From: JASLQO01 sp002327525
Lineage (GTDB): Bacteria > Pseudomonadota > Gammaproteobacteria > Pseudomonadales > Azotimanducaceae
Length of the DNA: 64,000 bases
Reading direction: 5' to 3'
NCBI GenBank assembly: GCA_030744435.1
Contig: JASLQO010000020.1
Span: 62,001-126,000 of the forward strand
Shown here: positions 1 through 8,578 of the stretch, piece after piece
How positions within the stretch are numbered: position 1 is the stretch's first letter
How the letters are laid out: each line of letters begins with the position of its first letter
Notes under the pieces: model-generated
Told to the model about the DNA's origin: nothing
Seen by the model: the letters and a program-made list of their open reading frames with translations, nothing else
The model's database searches: none
Made by a program: the position numbers and the translations under genes

Positions 1-891
1 CAGATGGGCGTGTACCGAGCGCGCCAGCGCCTTGAGATCATAGCCGCCTTCCAGTGCGGAAACGATGCGTCCATCACAAAACGTGTTAGCGCATGACACG
101 ATCAGTTCCGTGATCCAGCGAAAATCGTCATCGCCGAGTTCTAACCGAGCCAGTGGGTCTTCCGTGTGGGCGTCAAATCCCGCGGAAACCAGTATGAGCT
201 GTGGGGCGTGGCGCTCGAGTGCGGGCAGCCAATCCCGCTCGATGGCGGCACGAAACGCGGTGCTGCCGGTGCCGGCCGGTAGGGGTGTGTTGATGATGTT
301 CGCCGCGACCGTGTCAGCGTGTCTGTACGGGTAGTATGGATGTTGGAAGCTCGAGCACACCAGCACGTCCGGCCGCTGCTTGAAAATATCGACGGTGCCG
401 TTGCCGTGGTGCACATCGAAGTCGAGTATGGCCACACGCTGCAGGTCGGACAATGCGGTGCATGCGCCGACAGCGATACTGTTGTAGAAACAGAATCCCA
501 TCGCGGCGTTGGCTTCGGCGTGGTGACCCGGTGGGCGAACCGCGCAGAAGGCGTGCCTATCTACGCCGCTCAGCACGTCACGTACCGCCTGGTGCACGGC
601 GCCGGCTGCACATCGTGCCGCGCGCAGGCTGTGCGGGTTCATGGTGGTATTGGGATCTACAGCTACCCAACCCTCGTTGGGGGAGAGTTCAGCCAGCCTC
701 TGAAGGTAGTCGTCCTGGTGCGCCAGGTGCAACAGATAAGGATCCAGTGGTGCCGCCTGGACGACGGTGACATCGCTCAATAGTCCGGACCTCTCAAGGT
801 GTTGCGAAATGCTTCTCAGACGATCGGGTCGCTCGGGATGCCCGGGCTGCATTTCATGGAGCAGGCAGTCGGAGTGGGTGTAGTAGTGCAC
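1..891 (-). CDS. HDAC-family deacetylase (AcuC / acetylpolyamine amidohydrolase type), C-terminus beyond window
   Basis: A zinc-dependent deacylase of the arginase/HDAC superfamily; members remove acetyl groups from protein lysines, polyamines or similar substrates in the cytoplasm. On the minus strand a GTG at 891 opens 297 codons that run off the window edge, so only the last part is missing. Visible family motifs are HPERPDRL near residue 17, the His dyad in PPGHHAEAN (~120-128), the metal-binding DFDVHHGNGT (157-166), GFDAHTEDPLARL (~233) and the active-site tyrosine motif EGGYDL (~283). The GTG is preceded by AAAGGA at good spacing, which decides the start. The helicase remnant ends 24 bp upstream on the same strand, so the two were probably co-transcribed. 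The true substrate cannot be told from sequence. Confidence 0.9.
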   Translation of the reverse strand, partial: MHYYTHSDCLLHEMQPGHPERPDRLRSISQHLERSGLLSDVTVVQAAPLDPYLLHLAHQDDYLQRLAELSPNEGWVAVDPNTTMNPHSLRAARCAAGAVHQAVRDVLSGVDRHAFCAVRPPGHHAEANAAMGFCFYNSIAVGACTALSDLQRVAILDFDVHHGNGTVDIFKQRPDVLVCSSFQHPYYPYRHADTVAANIINTPLPAGTGSTAFRAAIERDWLPALERHAPQLILVSAGFDAHTEDPLARLELGDDDFRWITELIVSCANTFCDGRIVSALEGGYDLKALARSVHAHL

Positions 892-915
892 GCTCTGTTT
901 CCTTTGTCTCTCAGC

Positions 916-1479
916 TCAGCGGGGTTCGAAGTACAGGGTTTTGTGATCGGAGGTGGCGCGCAACATACGCTCCAGGTCTGGTATGTATGCACTCCCGCGT
1001 GGATTTTCATCGTTGATGGCATCTATCGCGATGCGCCGTTGTGTAACGCAAATATGGTCGAGAACCGCGAGAATCTCCTGCATGCGCTGGCGATCCGCCT
1101 GTGCGGTGTCGCCGGAGCGCGTTCGCACACTGATTTTCCGCAAAGCATGGCGACATGCCAGTTCCTCTATGGGGCGGGTGAGGTTGCGCTTGATGTCGTT
1201 GTTCAGCGCCTTCAGTGGAGAAACGTATACGAGGCGAGTACAGCCCGGTTCCCAGTGCCCGGAGGCGAAGCAATTGAGCGACCAGAGAAATGCGGTGAGG
1301 GTTTTGCCGCTGCCGCTGCCGCTGCCGCTGCCGCTGCCGCTGCCGGTCGGGGCGGTGGCGAGCACGTGGTGATCCTCAGCGATCAGCGGCCAGGTCTCTG
1401 CCTGTACGCGCGTCTCGGAGGTGAAATGCTCCTCGAACCAGTTGCGCACAGTGGAATGAAATTGCGCCACGGCAGTCAT
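916..1479 (-). pseudogene. Lhr-type DEAD/DEAH helicase, N-terminal remnant with expanded Walker A repeat
   Basis: The first ~135 residues match the start of large Lhr-like superfamily 2 helicases: a Q-motif-like start (VQAETWPLIAEDHHVLATAPTGS), a P-loop ending GKTLTAFL, and motif Ia as VYVSPLKALNNDIKRNL. Full-length Lhr proteins exceed 1,000 residues; this frame has only 187, and after RSGDTAQADRQRMQ the sequence no longer looks like the family: no ITTPESL, no DEAH box, no second RecA domain. A large internal deletion is the simplest reading. The P-loop, normally APTGSGKT, carries five extra Gly-Ser pairs, encoded by a GCTGCC hexanucleotide repeat. The origin of the last ~50 residues is not clear to me. 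Unlikely to be a working helicase. Confidence 0.75.
1309..1344. repeat. GCTGCC hexanucleotide tandem repeat (6 copies)
   Basis: Six perfect head-to-tail copies of GCTGCC. Read on the minus strand they encode consecutive Gly-Ser pairs inside the Walker A loop of the helicase remnant. Perfect identity of all copies points to recent slipped-strand expansion rather than selected protein sequence. Confidence 0.95.
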
Positions 1480-1651
1480 GACCGGATTATGGCGCGTCTT
1501 CTATCCGGCGTCCGACGCGTGCGCGGGAGAGTTATCCATAGAAGCTGTGACAGGTTTGGGCCTATAGAAGGAACCGGTTGAAATTTCAAGTGTTTTTCTT
1601 GTTGGCAGCTTGGTAAAACTGTGGCGGGGTAATTAGGACACGAGGCCGGGA

Positions 1652-2872
1652 TTGGACCTCTCGGTATTTGACGCTGGCCAGCGCATCTACGTGGCCGGTA
1701 GCAGCAACGAGCCCAGCACCTTGCTGGCGATGCTCGCGGAAGCGGCTTCCCGTGGGAGTTTGCCGCGCGATCTGCATTTCGTGCAGTTCCCGCTCGGCAG
1801 ATTCAACCGCTGCGACTTCACCGCATGGCACGACAGTTACCAGATGACTACGGTGTTCATGACACCGCATCTCAGGGGCGCCGCGGCCGGTCGGCTGCAC
1901 TTCGTGCCCATGCAGATGAGGAGCGTCTATGACTACCTCTCCCGCGGAATAGACATCGCGCTCCTGCAGGTTGCGCGCGATCGGGACGGCGTACTGCGCC
2001 TCGGACCGAACGCCGACTTCACCGGGGCGATTCTCGACAGCGATGCGCTGATCGTCGTGGAGTTGAACGAGGGCATCGTTGCCCCGGCAGGATGCCCGGC
2101 CATCGATGAAGCGAGGATCGCCCAGCTATGCACGTCACAGCGGCCGCTGCACAGCACCGAACCCCCAGAAATCGACGAAGCAGCGGCAGTCATCGGGGCG
2201 CTGGTGGCGGACTTGATCGAGGATGGCGACTGTGTTCAGACCGGCATTGGCATGATTCCCGCCGCGATCCTCAAGAGTCTGGAGGCAAAGAACGATCTGG
2301 GTATGCACGGTGGTCTCATCGACGATGGCGGCATGGAGTTGATTCGTCGTGGGGTCATCACCGGTGCGATGAAAGCGGTGGATCGTGGACTTCACATAAC
2401 GGGCATGGCGCTGGGGACACAGCGGCTGTACGACTGGCTGGCTGATCGGGGTGACGTCGTGTTCCGGGGTGCGAATCATACCCACGAGGTGGGCGTGATT
2501 CGTCAGCTCGATAACTTCGTGAGCGTGAATTCGGCGGTCGAAGTGGATCTGATGGGCCAGATCAACGCCGAGGTCGCCGGCGGACGCCAGATCTCCGGTA
2601 CCGGTGGTTCGGTGGACTTCATGCGAGGTGCGAAGGCATCTCGCGGTGGCCGCTCGATCGTTGCCCTCAACGCCACGGCGCGCGGGGGTGAAGTGTCACG
2701 AATCGTGCCGAGGGTTTGCGTGGTAACGGCGTTGCGCACGGACGTCGATATCGTGGTCACAGAATATGGCGTGGCGAGTCTCAAGCATCTGCCGCTCGAA
2801 GGCCGGGCGCAGGCGCTGACCGAGATCGCTGCACCCCGGTTTCGCGACGAATTGAAAGGGATGGTCGCGTGA
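1652..2872 (+). CDS. Acetyl-CoA hydrolase / 4-hydroxybutyrate CoA-transferase family protein
   Basis: A CoA-transferase/hydrolase of the acetyl-CoA hydrolase family (COG0427), which moves CoA between acetate and an organic acid or hydrolyses acetyl-CoA. The 406-residue length fits. The C-terminal half shows the oxoanion/CoA-site motif TGIGMIPAAIL (~208), then HGGLIDDGG, the VNSAVEVDLMGQINAE block with the conserved Glu, GTGGSVDFMRGA, and a C-terminal VVTEYGVASLKH, all typical. No ATG fits; the start is a TTG with a GAGG box seven bases upstream, in a frame closed by a TAG at 1634. The gene stands alone between the helicase remnant (opposite strand) and a small zinc-ribbon gene. Substrate specificity is not readable. 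Confidence 0.88.
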   Translation: MDLSVFDAGQRIYVAGSSNEPSTLLAMLAEAASRGSLPRDLHFVQFPLGRFNRCDFTAWHDSYQMTTVFMTPHLRGAAAGRLHFVPMQMRSVYDYLSRGIDIALLQVARDRDGVLRLGPNADFTGAILDSDALIVVELNEGIVAPAGCPAIDEARIAQLCTSQRPLHSTEPPEIDEAAAVIGALVADLIEDGDCVQTGIGMIPAAILKSLEAKNDLGMHGGLIDDGGMELIRRGVITGAMKAVDRGLHITGMALGTQRLYDWLADRGDVVFRGANHTHEVGVIRQLDNFVSVNSAVEVDLMGQINAEVAGGRQISGTGGSVDFMRGAKASRGGRSIVALNATARGGEVSRIVPRVCVVTALRTDVDIVVTEYGVASLKHLPLEGRAQALTEIAAPRFRDELKGMVA

Positions 2873-2948
2873 CGGGGTTCTCAAAACTACAGACGTTGCC
2901 TTCATACAATGGCTTGACGAGCGACGCGAAGACAAGGAGTTCCCAGTC

Positions 2949-3197
2949 GTGGATTACGTAGGCATCGACCCGGCAGTGGGTCTAGAGTGTTCCGGGTGCA
3001 AGGAAGTCTCCCGGCTTTTCTACAGCGAGTTGCTGGAACTCGTGACCGGCGATCACGACATTGAATGCACGGGTTGCGGACGCGCGATGATGCACGACTG
3101 GACCACCATCTCGGTGGTGCAGAACATCATCAAGAAACGCATGCGCCAGGCCGTGGAGGCGAAGAGTCGCCGCTACCGGCTCGGCAGCGCGCGCTGA
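2949..3197 (+). CDS. Small zinc-ribbon-like protein of unknown function
   Basis: An 82-residue protein with two Cys pairs, CSGC (~14-17) and CTGC (~40-43), spaced as in a zinc ribbon, followed by a basic helix-like tail (NIIKKRMRQAVEAKSRRYR) that could bind nucleic acid. It starts at a GTG preceded by AAGGAG at ideal spacing, so translation is well supported. I do not recognise the family. It sits 76 bp after the CoA-transferase and its 3' end borders the 85-bp tandem duplication downstream of ptrB. A small transcription-associated or chaperone-like accessory is possible, but that is a guess. Confidence 0.7.
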   Translation: MDYVGIDPAVGLECSGCKEVSRLFYSELLELVTGDHDIECTGCGRAMMHDWTTISVVQNIIKKRMRQAVEAKSRRYRLGSAR

Positions 3198-3210
3198 AAC
3201 TGCGACAGGG

Positions 3211-3380
3211 CGTTCGCTCGCTCCGGTCAGACGTTACGCCTGGAAAGAAGGCGCATTCCTCTGCGGCTTCTCGTGAGCCCTCTAACATGCGGTGCCGTTC
3301 AGTCGCTTGCGTCTGACAGCACGCTCAGAAAGAAGGCATATTCTTCTGCGACTTCGCGCAAGCTATCGAAGCGTCCTGAT
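3211..3380. repeat. 85-bp imperfect tandem duplication of the ptrB 3' end
   Basis: Two adjacent ~85-bp units, 3211-3295 and 3296-3380, align at constant offset; GAAAGAAGGC occurs at 3243 and again at 3328. The second unit is the real end of ptrB with its stop codon. The first unit, read on the minus strand, still spells a ptrB-like tail (REAAEECAFF against REVAEEYAFF, then SDRSE against SDASD), with CGA where the real gene has its TGA stop. Confidence 0.8.
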
Positions 3381-5371
3381 TTGCCACCGTGACCAACGCC
3401 CATGTTTGTTTTAAGCAATAAAGGGGCGTCACTTCGATTGAGGGTGCGCAGCCTTGCGACGTACTTGGCGGGTTCCCAGTAAGTCACGCGTGGGTCGTTG
3501 AGCCCGGCGGTCACGAGTATGGGGGGGTAGCATTCTTCTCGTAGTTGATCGTAGGGCGAGTACGAACGTATGAGTCGGAAGGCCGCCTCGTCCTCAATCG
3601 GGTTTCCCCATTCCGGCCACTCGATCGGGGTGAGCGGCAGGCTTGTATCGCACATTGTGTTCAGCACGTCCACAAAGGGCACGTGTGCCGCCACAGCCCC
3701 CCATAGAGCAGGCGCCTGGTTTACCACCGCACCCATCAGTTCGCCGCCAGCGCTGCCTCCTGCTATGGCAATACGGCCTTCGGACGTCCATCCGCGGTCG
3801 ATCAGGTGACGCGCGACATCGACGAAGTCGTTGAAAGTGTTGTTGCGGTGCGTCAGTTTCCCGGCCTCGTACCAGCGATAACCGAGGTCGTCGCCGCCGC
3901 GGATGTGTGCAATGGCTACCGCGAAACCGCGCTCGAGCAGCGACAGACGAGCGGTGGAGAACGCCGGTGGTATGGACAGGCCATACGCTCCGTAGGCGTA
4001 CAAGTAGAGCGGGGCGCTGCCGTCGAGTGCATGCTCTGCTGGGCAGACGATGCTGACCGGCACGGTCTCTCCGTCGCGTACCGCAACGTTCAGGCGATGG
4101 GTGTGGTAGCGATCGGACTGATAGCCGCTTGGTACCTCCTGCACCTTGCGAGTCGTCAGCTCGCGAGTTGCGAGGTCGTAGTCGAAAACTGTGTTTGGCC
4201 TGACCATGGAAGTGTAGGTCAGGCGCAGAACGTTCGTGTCGAATTCGGCGTTGGTACCGAAATCCACCGAATAGGTGGTTTCCGGGAACGGAATTCGGTG
4301 GTGTTCTTCTCCCCGATAGATCTCCAGCTGGTCGAGGCCGGCTTCGCGCAAGGCGATGACGGTATGCTCAGCCAGACACAGGTGCCCTACCAGGTAGCGG
4401 ACGTCGTCTCCAGCGACGAAAGTCTGCCAGTTCGCTTCGGATGGATCGATGAGCGGTGCGGTAACGAGATCGAAGTTCTCGTGCCGCCGGTTGGTGCGGA
4501 TGTAGAACACGTTGCCCCGGTGATCCACGTCGTACTGGTGACCACCGCGCCGTTCGGTGATGAGCTGCGGCTTCGCATCGGGTCGAACACTCGGCACGTA
4601 CCGCACCTCGTTGGTGACATGGTCTCCGGTCGAAATCAGGATGTAGGCTTCTGACTGTGTGCTCGAGATCCCGACGAAAAACGAATCGTCCACTTCCTCG
4701 TAGATGATCTCGTCTTGCGCCGGTTCGCTCCCCAGGGTATGTCGGCGTACCTGGAACGGGCGCCACTGATCGTTCAAGAGGGTGTAGAAGAAGCTCGAAC
4801 TGTGCGCATCCCATACGGGAGTACCGAGGGTGTTCGGAATACCGGCTGCCGCCGCCTTGCCGCTAGTGATATCTACAACGTGAAGCGTGAAACGCTCCGA
4901 GCCGTCCGTGTCGGTACTGTAAGCCAGCAGGTTCGCATCCGGACTCACCGACAGCGCCCCCAGACGAAAGTAGTCGTGGGCGCCGGCGAGCGCAGGTTCA
5001 TCGAGCAGCATTTCCCACGGTCGGTCGACGTTCGCGGCGCGCCGCTCCCAGACGCGGTATTCGGCATCCTGTTCGAACCGCCAGCGGTAGAGGTAGCCGT
5101 GCTCGGCGTAGGGAACCGATTCATCTTCCTGGGGCTGGCGCGCCTTGATCTCGGCGAACAGTGATTCCACAAGATTTTCGTGCGGGCTCATCCACGCCTC
5201 GAAGTAGGCGTTCTCCTCCTCTAGGTAGCCGAGTACCGCCTCATCCGCCACCTCGGGATAGCCCGGATCCTTCAGCCAGTGGTAGGGATCCTCGATGGTG
5301 ATGTCGTGCAGGGTGTAGGAATAGGGCTTGCGCGCCGCAATCGGGGGGGCGCGCTCCTCATCAGTATTCAA
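3299..5371 (-). CDS. ptrB: Oligopeptidase B (S9A prolyl oligopeptidase family)
   Basis: A cytoplasmic serine peptidase that cuts short peptides after basic residues. At 690 residues it is the usual length: an N-terminal seven-bladed propeller (~75-400) after the family opening KPYSYTLHDITIEDPYHWLKDP, then an alpha/beta hydrolase domain. The catalytic triad is visible as Ser in GGSAGGELMGA (~545), Asp in GLNDPRVTYWEP (~630) and His in GVGHGGKSGR (~665). The ATG overlaps the stop of the upstream acyl-CoA dehydrogenase by four bases (ATGA), indicating translational coupling. Its 3' end is tandemly duplicated just past the stop codon. Confidence 0.95.
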   Translation of the reverse strand: MNTDEERAPPIAARKPYSYTLHDITIEDPYHWLKDPGYPEVADEAVLGYLEEENAYFEAWMSPHENLVESLFAEIKARQPQEDESVPYAEHGYLYRWRFEQDAEYRVWERRAANVDRPWEMLLDEPALAGAHDYFRLGALSVSPDANLLAYSTDTDGSERFTLHVVDITSGKAAAAGIPNTLGTPVWDAHSSSFFYTLLNDQWRPFQVRRHTLGSEPAQDEIIYEEVDDSFFVGISSTQSEAYILISTGDHVTNEVRYVPSVRPDAKPQLITERRGGHQYDVDHRGNVFYIRTNRRHENFDLVTAPLIDPSEANWQTFVAGDDVRYLVGHLCLAEHTVIALREAGLDQLEIYRGEEHHRIPFPETTYSVDFGTNAEFDTNVLRLTYTSMVRPNTVFDYDLATRELTTRKVQEVPSGYQSDRYHTHRLNVAVRDGETVPVSIVCPAEHALDGSAPLYLYAYGAYGLSIPPAFSTARLSLLERGFAVAIAHIRGGDDLGYRWYEAGKLTHRNNTFNDFVDVARHLIDRGWTSEGRIAIAGGSAGGELMGAVVNQAPALWGAVAAHVPFVDVLNTMCDTSLPLTPIEWPEWGNPIEDEAAFRLIRSYSPYDQLREECYPPILVTAGLNDPRVTYWEPAKYVARLRTLNRSDAPLLLKTNMGVGHGGKSGRFDSLREVAEEYAFFLSVLSDASD

Positions 5372-6558
5372 TCGGGGAGCCCCAGCACCCGTTTGGCGAT
5401 GATGTTGCGCTGGATCTCGTTACTGCCGCTGTAGATGGATGCCGCGCGCGTGGACAGCCAGCTGCGCGTCCACTTGAGCGCATCTTCGTCGAACGCATCG
5501 CCGGACCAACCGAAGCCCGCGGTCCCGCGCAGATCGCACATGAGGCGGGCCTTGTCCTGCTGTAATTCGGTGCCGTACATCTTGAAGATGGAGGTAGCGG
5601 GTCCAGGCGTCGTCCCGTCCTGGGATTCTTGCACGGTGCGACGCTGGGTCAGCCTATAGGCGAGGCTGTTCATATTGTGCTCGAGCACGCGCTGTCGCCA
5701 GTCTGGATCGCCGATCCTGCCATTGGCCTCGCCGAGCGCGCGGCGGGCGATGTCTTCGAGTGAGGGTCCCGGGTCCTGCGGTCGGCTGCCGACCAGTTGA
5801 GACATTCCCGAGCGTTCGTGTTGAAGCAGGCGTTTGCCAACCGTCCAGCCCTTGTTGAGCTCACCGACCAGATCTTCCTTGCGAGCGATGGCGTTGTCGA
5901 AGAAGGTTTCACAAAACGGTGAGTTGCCGCTGATCAGGCGAATGGTCTTCACCGTCACGCCGGGTTGATCCATTGTCAGCAGCACAAACGAGATGCCCTC
6001 GTGTTTGGGGACGTCCGGGTCGGTACGCACCAGCGCGAACATCCAGTCCGCGAATTGCGCGCCTGAGGTCCAGATCTTCTGGCCGTTGATGACGAAATGG
6101 TCACCGTTGTCCTCAGCCCTTGTCCTCAGACTGGCGAGGTCAGAACCGGCGCTCGGCTCGCTGTAGCCCTGACACCAGTGTACCTCGCCCCGGGCGATAG
6201 GCGGGAGGTGGCGCGCTTTTTGATCTTCCGTGCCGTGTTCGAGCAACGTCGGGCCGATCAGACCGGTCCCCATGCCCATGAGCGGTGCGCGGGCACCCAT
6301 GGCGCGCATCTCCTCGACGAATACGACGTACTCACCGGTGCTGAGTGCCGCACCTCCGTACTCGGCTGGCCAGGTGGGCACCGTCCAGCCCTTTTCGGCC
6401 ATGCGCTCGAGCCACAACGTCACGTCGGGATCGGTGATCTTAATCTTGCTGCTGCCGGTGGGAACCTGTCCCTCGCCTTTCGCACCGGGCGGGCAGTTTT
6501 CCTCGAGCCATGCCCGGGTTTCCTCACGGAACGCTCTCAGTTCTGCCGCTTCGCTCAT
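5368..6558 (-). CDS. Acyl-CoA dehydrogenase
   Basis: An FAD-dependent acyl-CoA dehydrogenase that introduces a 2,3-double bond into acyl-CoA thioesters. The frame is open further upstream, but the ATG at 6558 (MSEAAELRAFREETRAWLEE) has AGGAG at correct spacing and matches the family start, giving 396 residues. Visible: QGYSEPSAGSDLASLRT and KIWTSGAQFADW (middle beta domain, FAD contacts), SGNSPFCETFF, and the C-terminal SGSNEIQRNIIAKRVLGLPD. The catalytic Glu position cannot be fixed by eye. This looks like a member acting on bulky substrates (sterol side chain, terpenoid) rather than classical beta-oxidation, but that is tentative. Coupled to ptrB by ATGA overlap. Confidence 0.93.
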   Translation of the reverse strand: MSEAAELRAFREETRAWLEENCPPGAKGEGQVPTGSSKIKITDPDVTLWLERMAEKGWTVPTWPAEYGGAALSTGEYVVFVEEMRAMGARAPLMGMGTGLIGPTLLEHGTEDQKARHLPPIARGEVHWCQGYSEPSAGSDLASLRTRAEDNGDHFVINGQKIWTSGAQFADWMFALVRTDPDVPKHEGISFVLLTMDQPGVTVKTIRLISGNSPFCETFFDNAIARKEDLVGELNKGWTVGKRLLQHERSGMSQLVGSRPQDPGPSLEDIARRALGEANGRIGDPDWRQRVLEHNMNSLAYRLTQRRTVQESQDGTTPGPATSIFKMYGTELQQDKARLMCDLRGTAGFGWSGDAFDEDALKWTRSWLSTRAASIYSGSNEIQRNIIAKRVLGLPD

Positions 6559-6669
6559 CCGTGCTCCTGCGTGTTCTATGTCTCGTTGACGTTCGGAGTT
6601 GCCCCACCCATAGCCCTTTAAGTTTACAGTAAGCATCTAGGCGAAACCGCATGATAAGAGGGCATGACC

Positions 6670-7326
6670 ATGGCGCACGTCGAACCGCGCAGGCGGGAGG
6701 AACTGAGTGAGCTCGAACCGATATTGGCTGGCGTGGAGGCGGCAATGGGTTTCGTACCCAATTCGATGCTCACCATGGCGTACATGCCGCAACTCACCGT
6801 GGCATTTTCCATGCTCGCGGGTACCGCCTTTGGAGCAGACCTGAGGGGAATGATGAGCCAGTACGCCGATATCGTTCCAGCGCAAACAGATGCCGGGGAC
6901 AAACTCACCCCGGGGATGATACAACTCATCGCCTATGCGGCGAGTGTCGCTGCCGGGTGTCGTTACTGTCAGGCGCATACCTCGCATAGTGCGGTGCGTG
7001 CTGGTGAGACAGAAGAGAAACTAACCGGTGTGCTGGAGTTCGAGACAGCCGATGTGTACAGCGATGCCGAACGCGCGGTAATTGCACTGGCGCTTGCGGC
7101 GGCCGCGGCGCCCAACGAAGCCGATGCAAACCATTTCGAGGGACTGCGAGCACACTTCACGGAGCGCCAGATCGTCCAGATCGTCCAGATCGTTGGCATT
7201 GTTTCGCTGTTTGGTTTTCTCAACCGCTGGAACGACACGATGGCCACCTATCTCGAGGAGCACCCGAAGCGCTTCGCGCAAGAACACCTGGGTGAATGCG
7301 GGTGGACGGTTTCCAAGCATGACTGA
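6670..7326 (+). CDS. Carboxymuconolactone decarboxylase (AhpD-like) family protein
   Basis: An all-helical CMD/AhpD-type protein. The redox motif is CRYCQAHTSHSA (~95), the CxxC-H arrangement used by AhpD-like peroxidases and disulfide reductases. Of two close ATGs, 6670 (MAHVEPRRREEL) has AAGAGGG seven bases upstream; the ATG at 6664 is too close to it. A nine-base repeat, CAGATCGTC, lies near 7168-7193 and gives the peptide QIVQIVQIV in the last long helix. Transcribed away from the acyl-CoA dehydrogenase across a ~110-bp intergenic gap. The substrate is unknown; peroxide defence or aromatic degradation are the usual options. Confidence 0.88.
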   Translation: MAHVEPRRREELSELEPILAGVEAAMGFVPNSMLTMAYMPQLTVAFSMLAGTAFGADLRGMMSQYADIVPAQTDAGDKLTPGMIQLIAYAASVAAGCRYCQAHTSHSAVRAGETEEKLTGVLEFETADVYSDAERAVIALALAAAAAPNEADANHFEGLRAHFTERQIVQIVQIVGIVSLFGFLNRWNDTMATYLEEHPKRFAQEHLGECGWTVSKHD

Positions 7327-7352
7327 TTGGCGAGCATAGTGGAGCATTAGAC

Positions 7353-8060
7353 ATGTGCGGGCGTTTCAACATCACCTCTGATCCGCTGGCGCAGCTGCTG
7401 ATGGAACTGGTTGGGTTGACGCATCCGGGTCCGGACAATCACAACGCTGCACCCACGGAGAGCGTCTCCGTGCTGCGTGTGAATGCCCGCGGAGATCCGG
7501 AGATCGTGGCCATGCGCTGGTGGCTCACACCCTACTGGGCGAAGGAGATGAGTACCCGCTACAGCATGTTCAACACCAAATCGGAAACCGTCGCCAAGAG
7601 TCCGGCATTCAGGGAACCGGTTCGCAAGAGACGCTGTGTGGTGCCCGTCAGTGGTTTTTATGAGTGGCAACGCGTGAACGGTCAGAAACTGCCTTTCTAC
7701 ATAACGGCATCGCAATTCCCGGGGCTGCTGCTGGCGGGTGTGTGGGATCGCTGGCGTAATCCTGACAGCGGCGAAGTGTTGGAGAATTTTGCGGTGCTGA
7801 CGAGCGCCGCTCACCCTGCGATGGAATTCGTGCACAATCGGCAGCCAGTGATGCTGTCGCCGGCCGATGCCAACCGCTGGCTCGACGCCGGTGTGCCGCT
7901 GGAAGATCTGGCGGCGGTGACGGCACCCTCGCTGCCGATGCAATTGGATGTCATACCGGTGTCCACTCATGTCAACAATGCCCGGCACAAGGACGCGCGG
8001 TGTGTGGAGCCCATCGGCGAGTCCCGGCGCATCTCGGCGACCCGACTTGGGGACGAGTAA
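7353..8060 (+). CDS. SRAP domain protein (YedK/HMCES family, abasic-site DNA-protein crosslinker)
   Basis: A SOS-response-associated peptidase (SRAP). The family shields abasic sites in single-stranded DNA by crosslinking through Cys2. The protein begins exactly MCGRF, so the catalytic Cys2 fixes the start codon; TGGAG lies upstream. Other conserved parts are the NAAPTE loop (~31), FNTKSETVAKSPAF (~71), RRCVVPVSGFYEW with the active-site Glu (~90-103), and the late His in FVHNRQPVML (~153), where most homologues read HDRMPVIL. Length 235 is normal. The next gene follows after 23 bp and is probably co-transcribed. Confidence 0.94.
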   Translation: MCGRFNITSDPLAQLLMELVGLTHPGPDNHNAAPTESVSVLRVNARGDPEIVAMRWWLTPYWAKEMSTRYSMFNTKSETVAKSPAFREPVRKRRCVVPVSGFYEWQRVNGQKLPFYITASQFPGLLLAGVWDRWRNPDSGEVLENFAVLTSAAHPAMEFVHNRQPVMLSPADANRWLDAGVPLEDLAAVTAPSLPMQLDVIPVSTHVNNARHKDARCVEPIGESRRISATRLGDE

Positions 8061-8083
8061 CAAAATAGAAGGGATGAAATACT

Positions 8084-8542
8084 ATGTTGCTTAAACGCGG
8101 ACTGTGGCTGGGCAAGGGGAGCCTGCTGACCGAGGGCGCGAGTATCGGTGAGCCACTCGTTTGCGACATAGAGATCGTCGAGGACGAAGGCGGTTTCACC
8201 ATTACAGGGGATGTCTGGGCGGCGGATCGGCCACCGGGCGACGTTTCCATCAGAATTGCGCCGAACGAGGTCGGTACCTACACCATGGATGTGCGCGCGG
8301 CGGGCGCCGCGCTCGACGGGATTGCCAAAATGGAAAGTGAGCCGAATCTCGGGCTGTTGTGGAACGAGGCTGGCACACAGAGTGCGACCTATGCGCTATT
8401 CGCGCTTCGTGAGGGATATGGGTTTAGAGGTTTCGCACGAATGGGCGAGCGGACCGTGACCTGGGAAATTGCTTTTGCCCTCAAACAGCAGGCCGTTGGC
8501 GGTGCGAATGTGGTCTCGCTCAAGCCCCGGCGACGGCGCTGA
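8084..8542 (+). CDS. Conserved hypothetical protein, 152 aa
   Basis: I do not recognise a named domain. The protein is soluble, without signal peptide or membrane segment, and appears rich in beta strands (ITGDVWAADRPPGDVSIRI, GTYTMDVRAAG, ATYALFALREGYGFRGFARM), ending in a basic tail (KPRRRR). It follows the SRAP gene by 23 bp on the same strand, suggesting co-expression and possibly a linked role in DNA damage or nucleic-acid handling. The coding frame is clean and codon use resembles its neighbours. Confidence 0.75.
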   Translation: MLLKRGLWLGKGSLLTEGASIGEPLVCDIEIVEDEGGFTITGDVWAADRPPGDVSIRIAPNEVGTYTMDVRAAGAALDGIAKMESEPNLGLLWNEAGTQSATYALFALREGYGFRGFARMGERTVTWEIAFALKQQAVGGANVVSLKPRRRR

Positions 8543-8578
8543 GGACAGCTCCAGCCGGCATCAGCGGACACTACCGGC

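Noticed and set aside
799..1581. Plus-strand frame with a poly-alanine run
   Set aside because: It is the antisense of the helicase and HDAC genes; the alanines come from the GCTGCC repeat.
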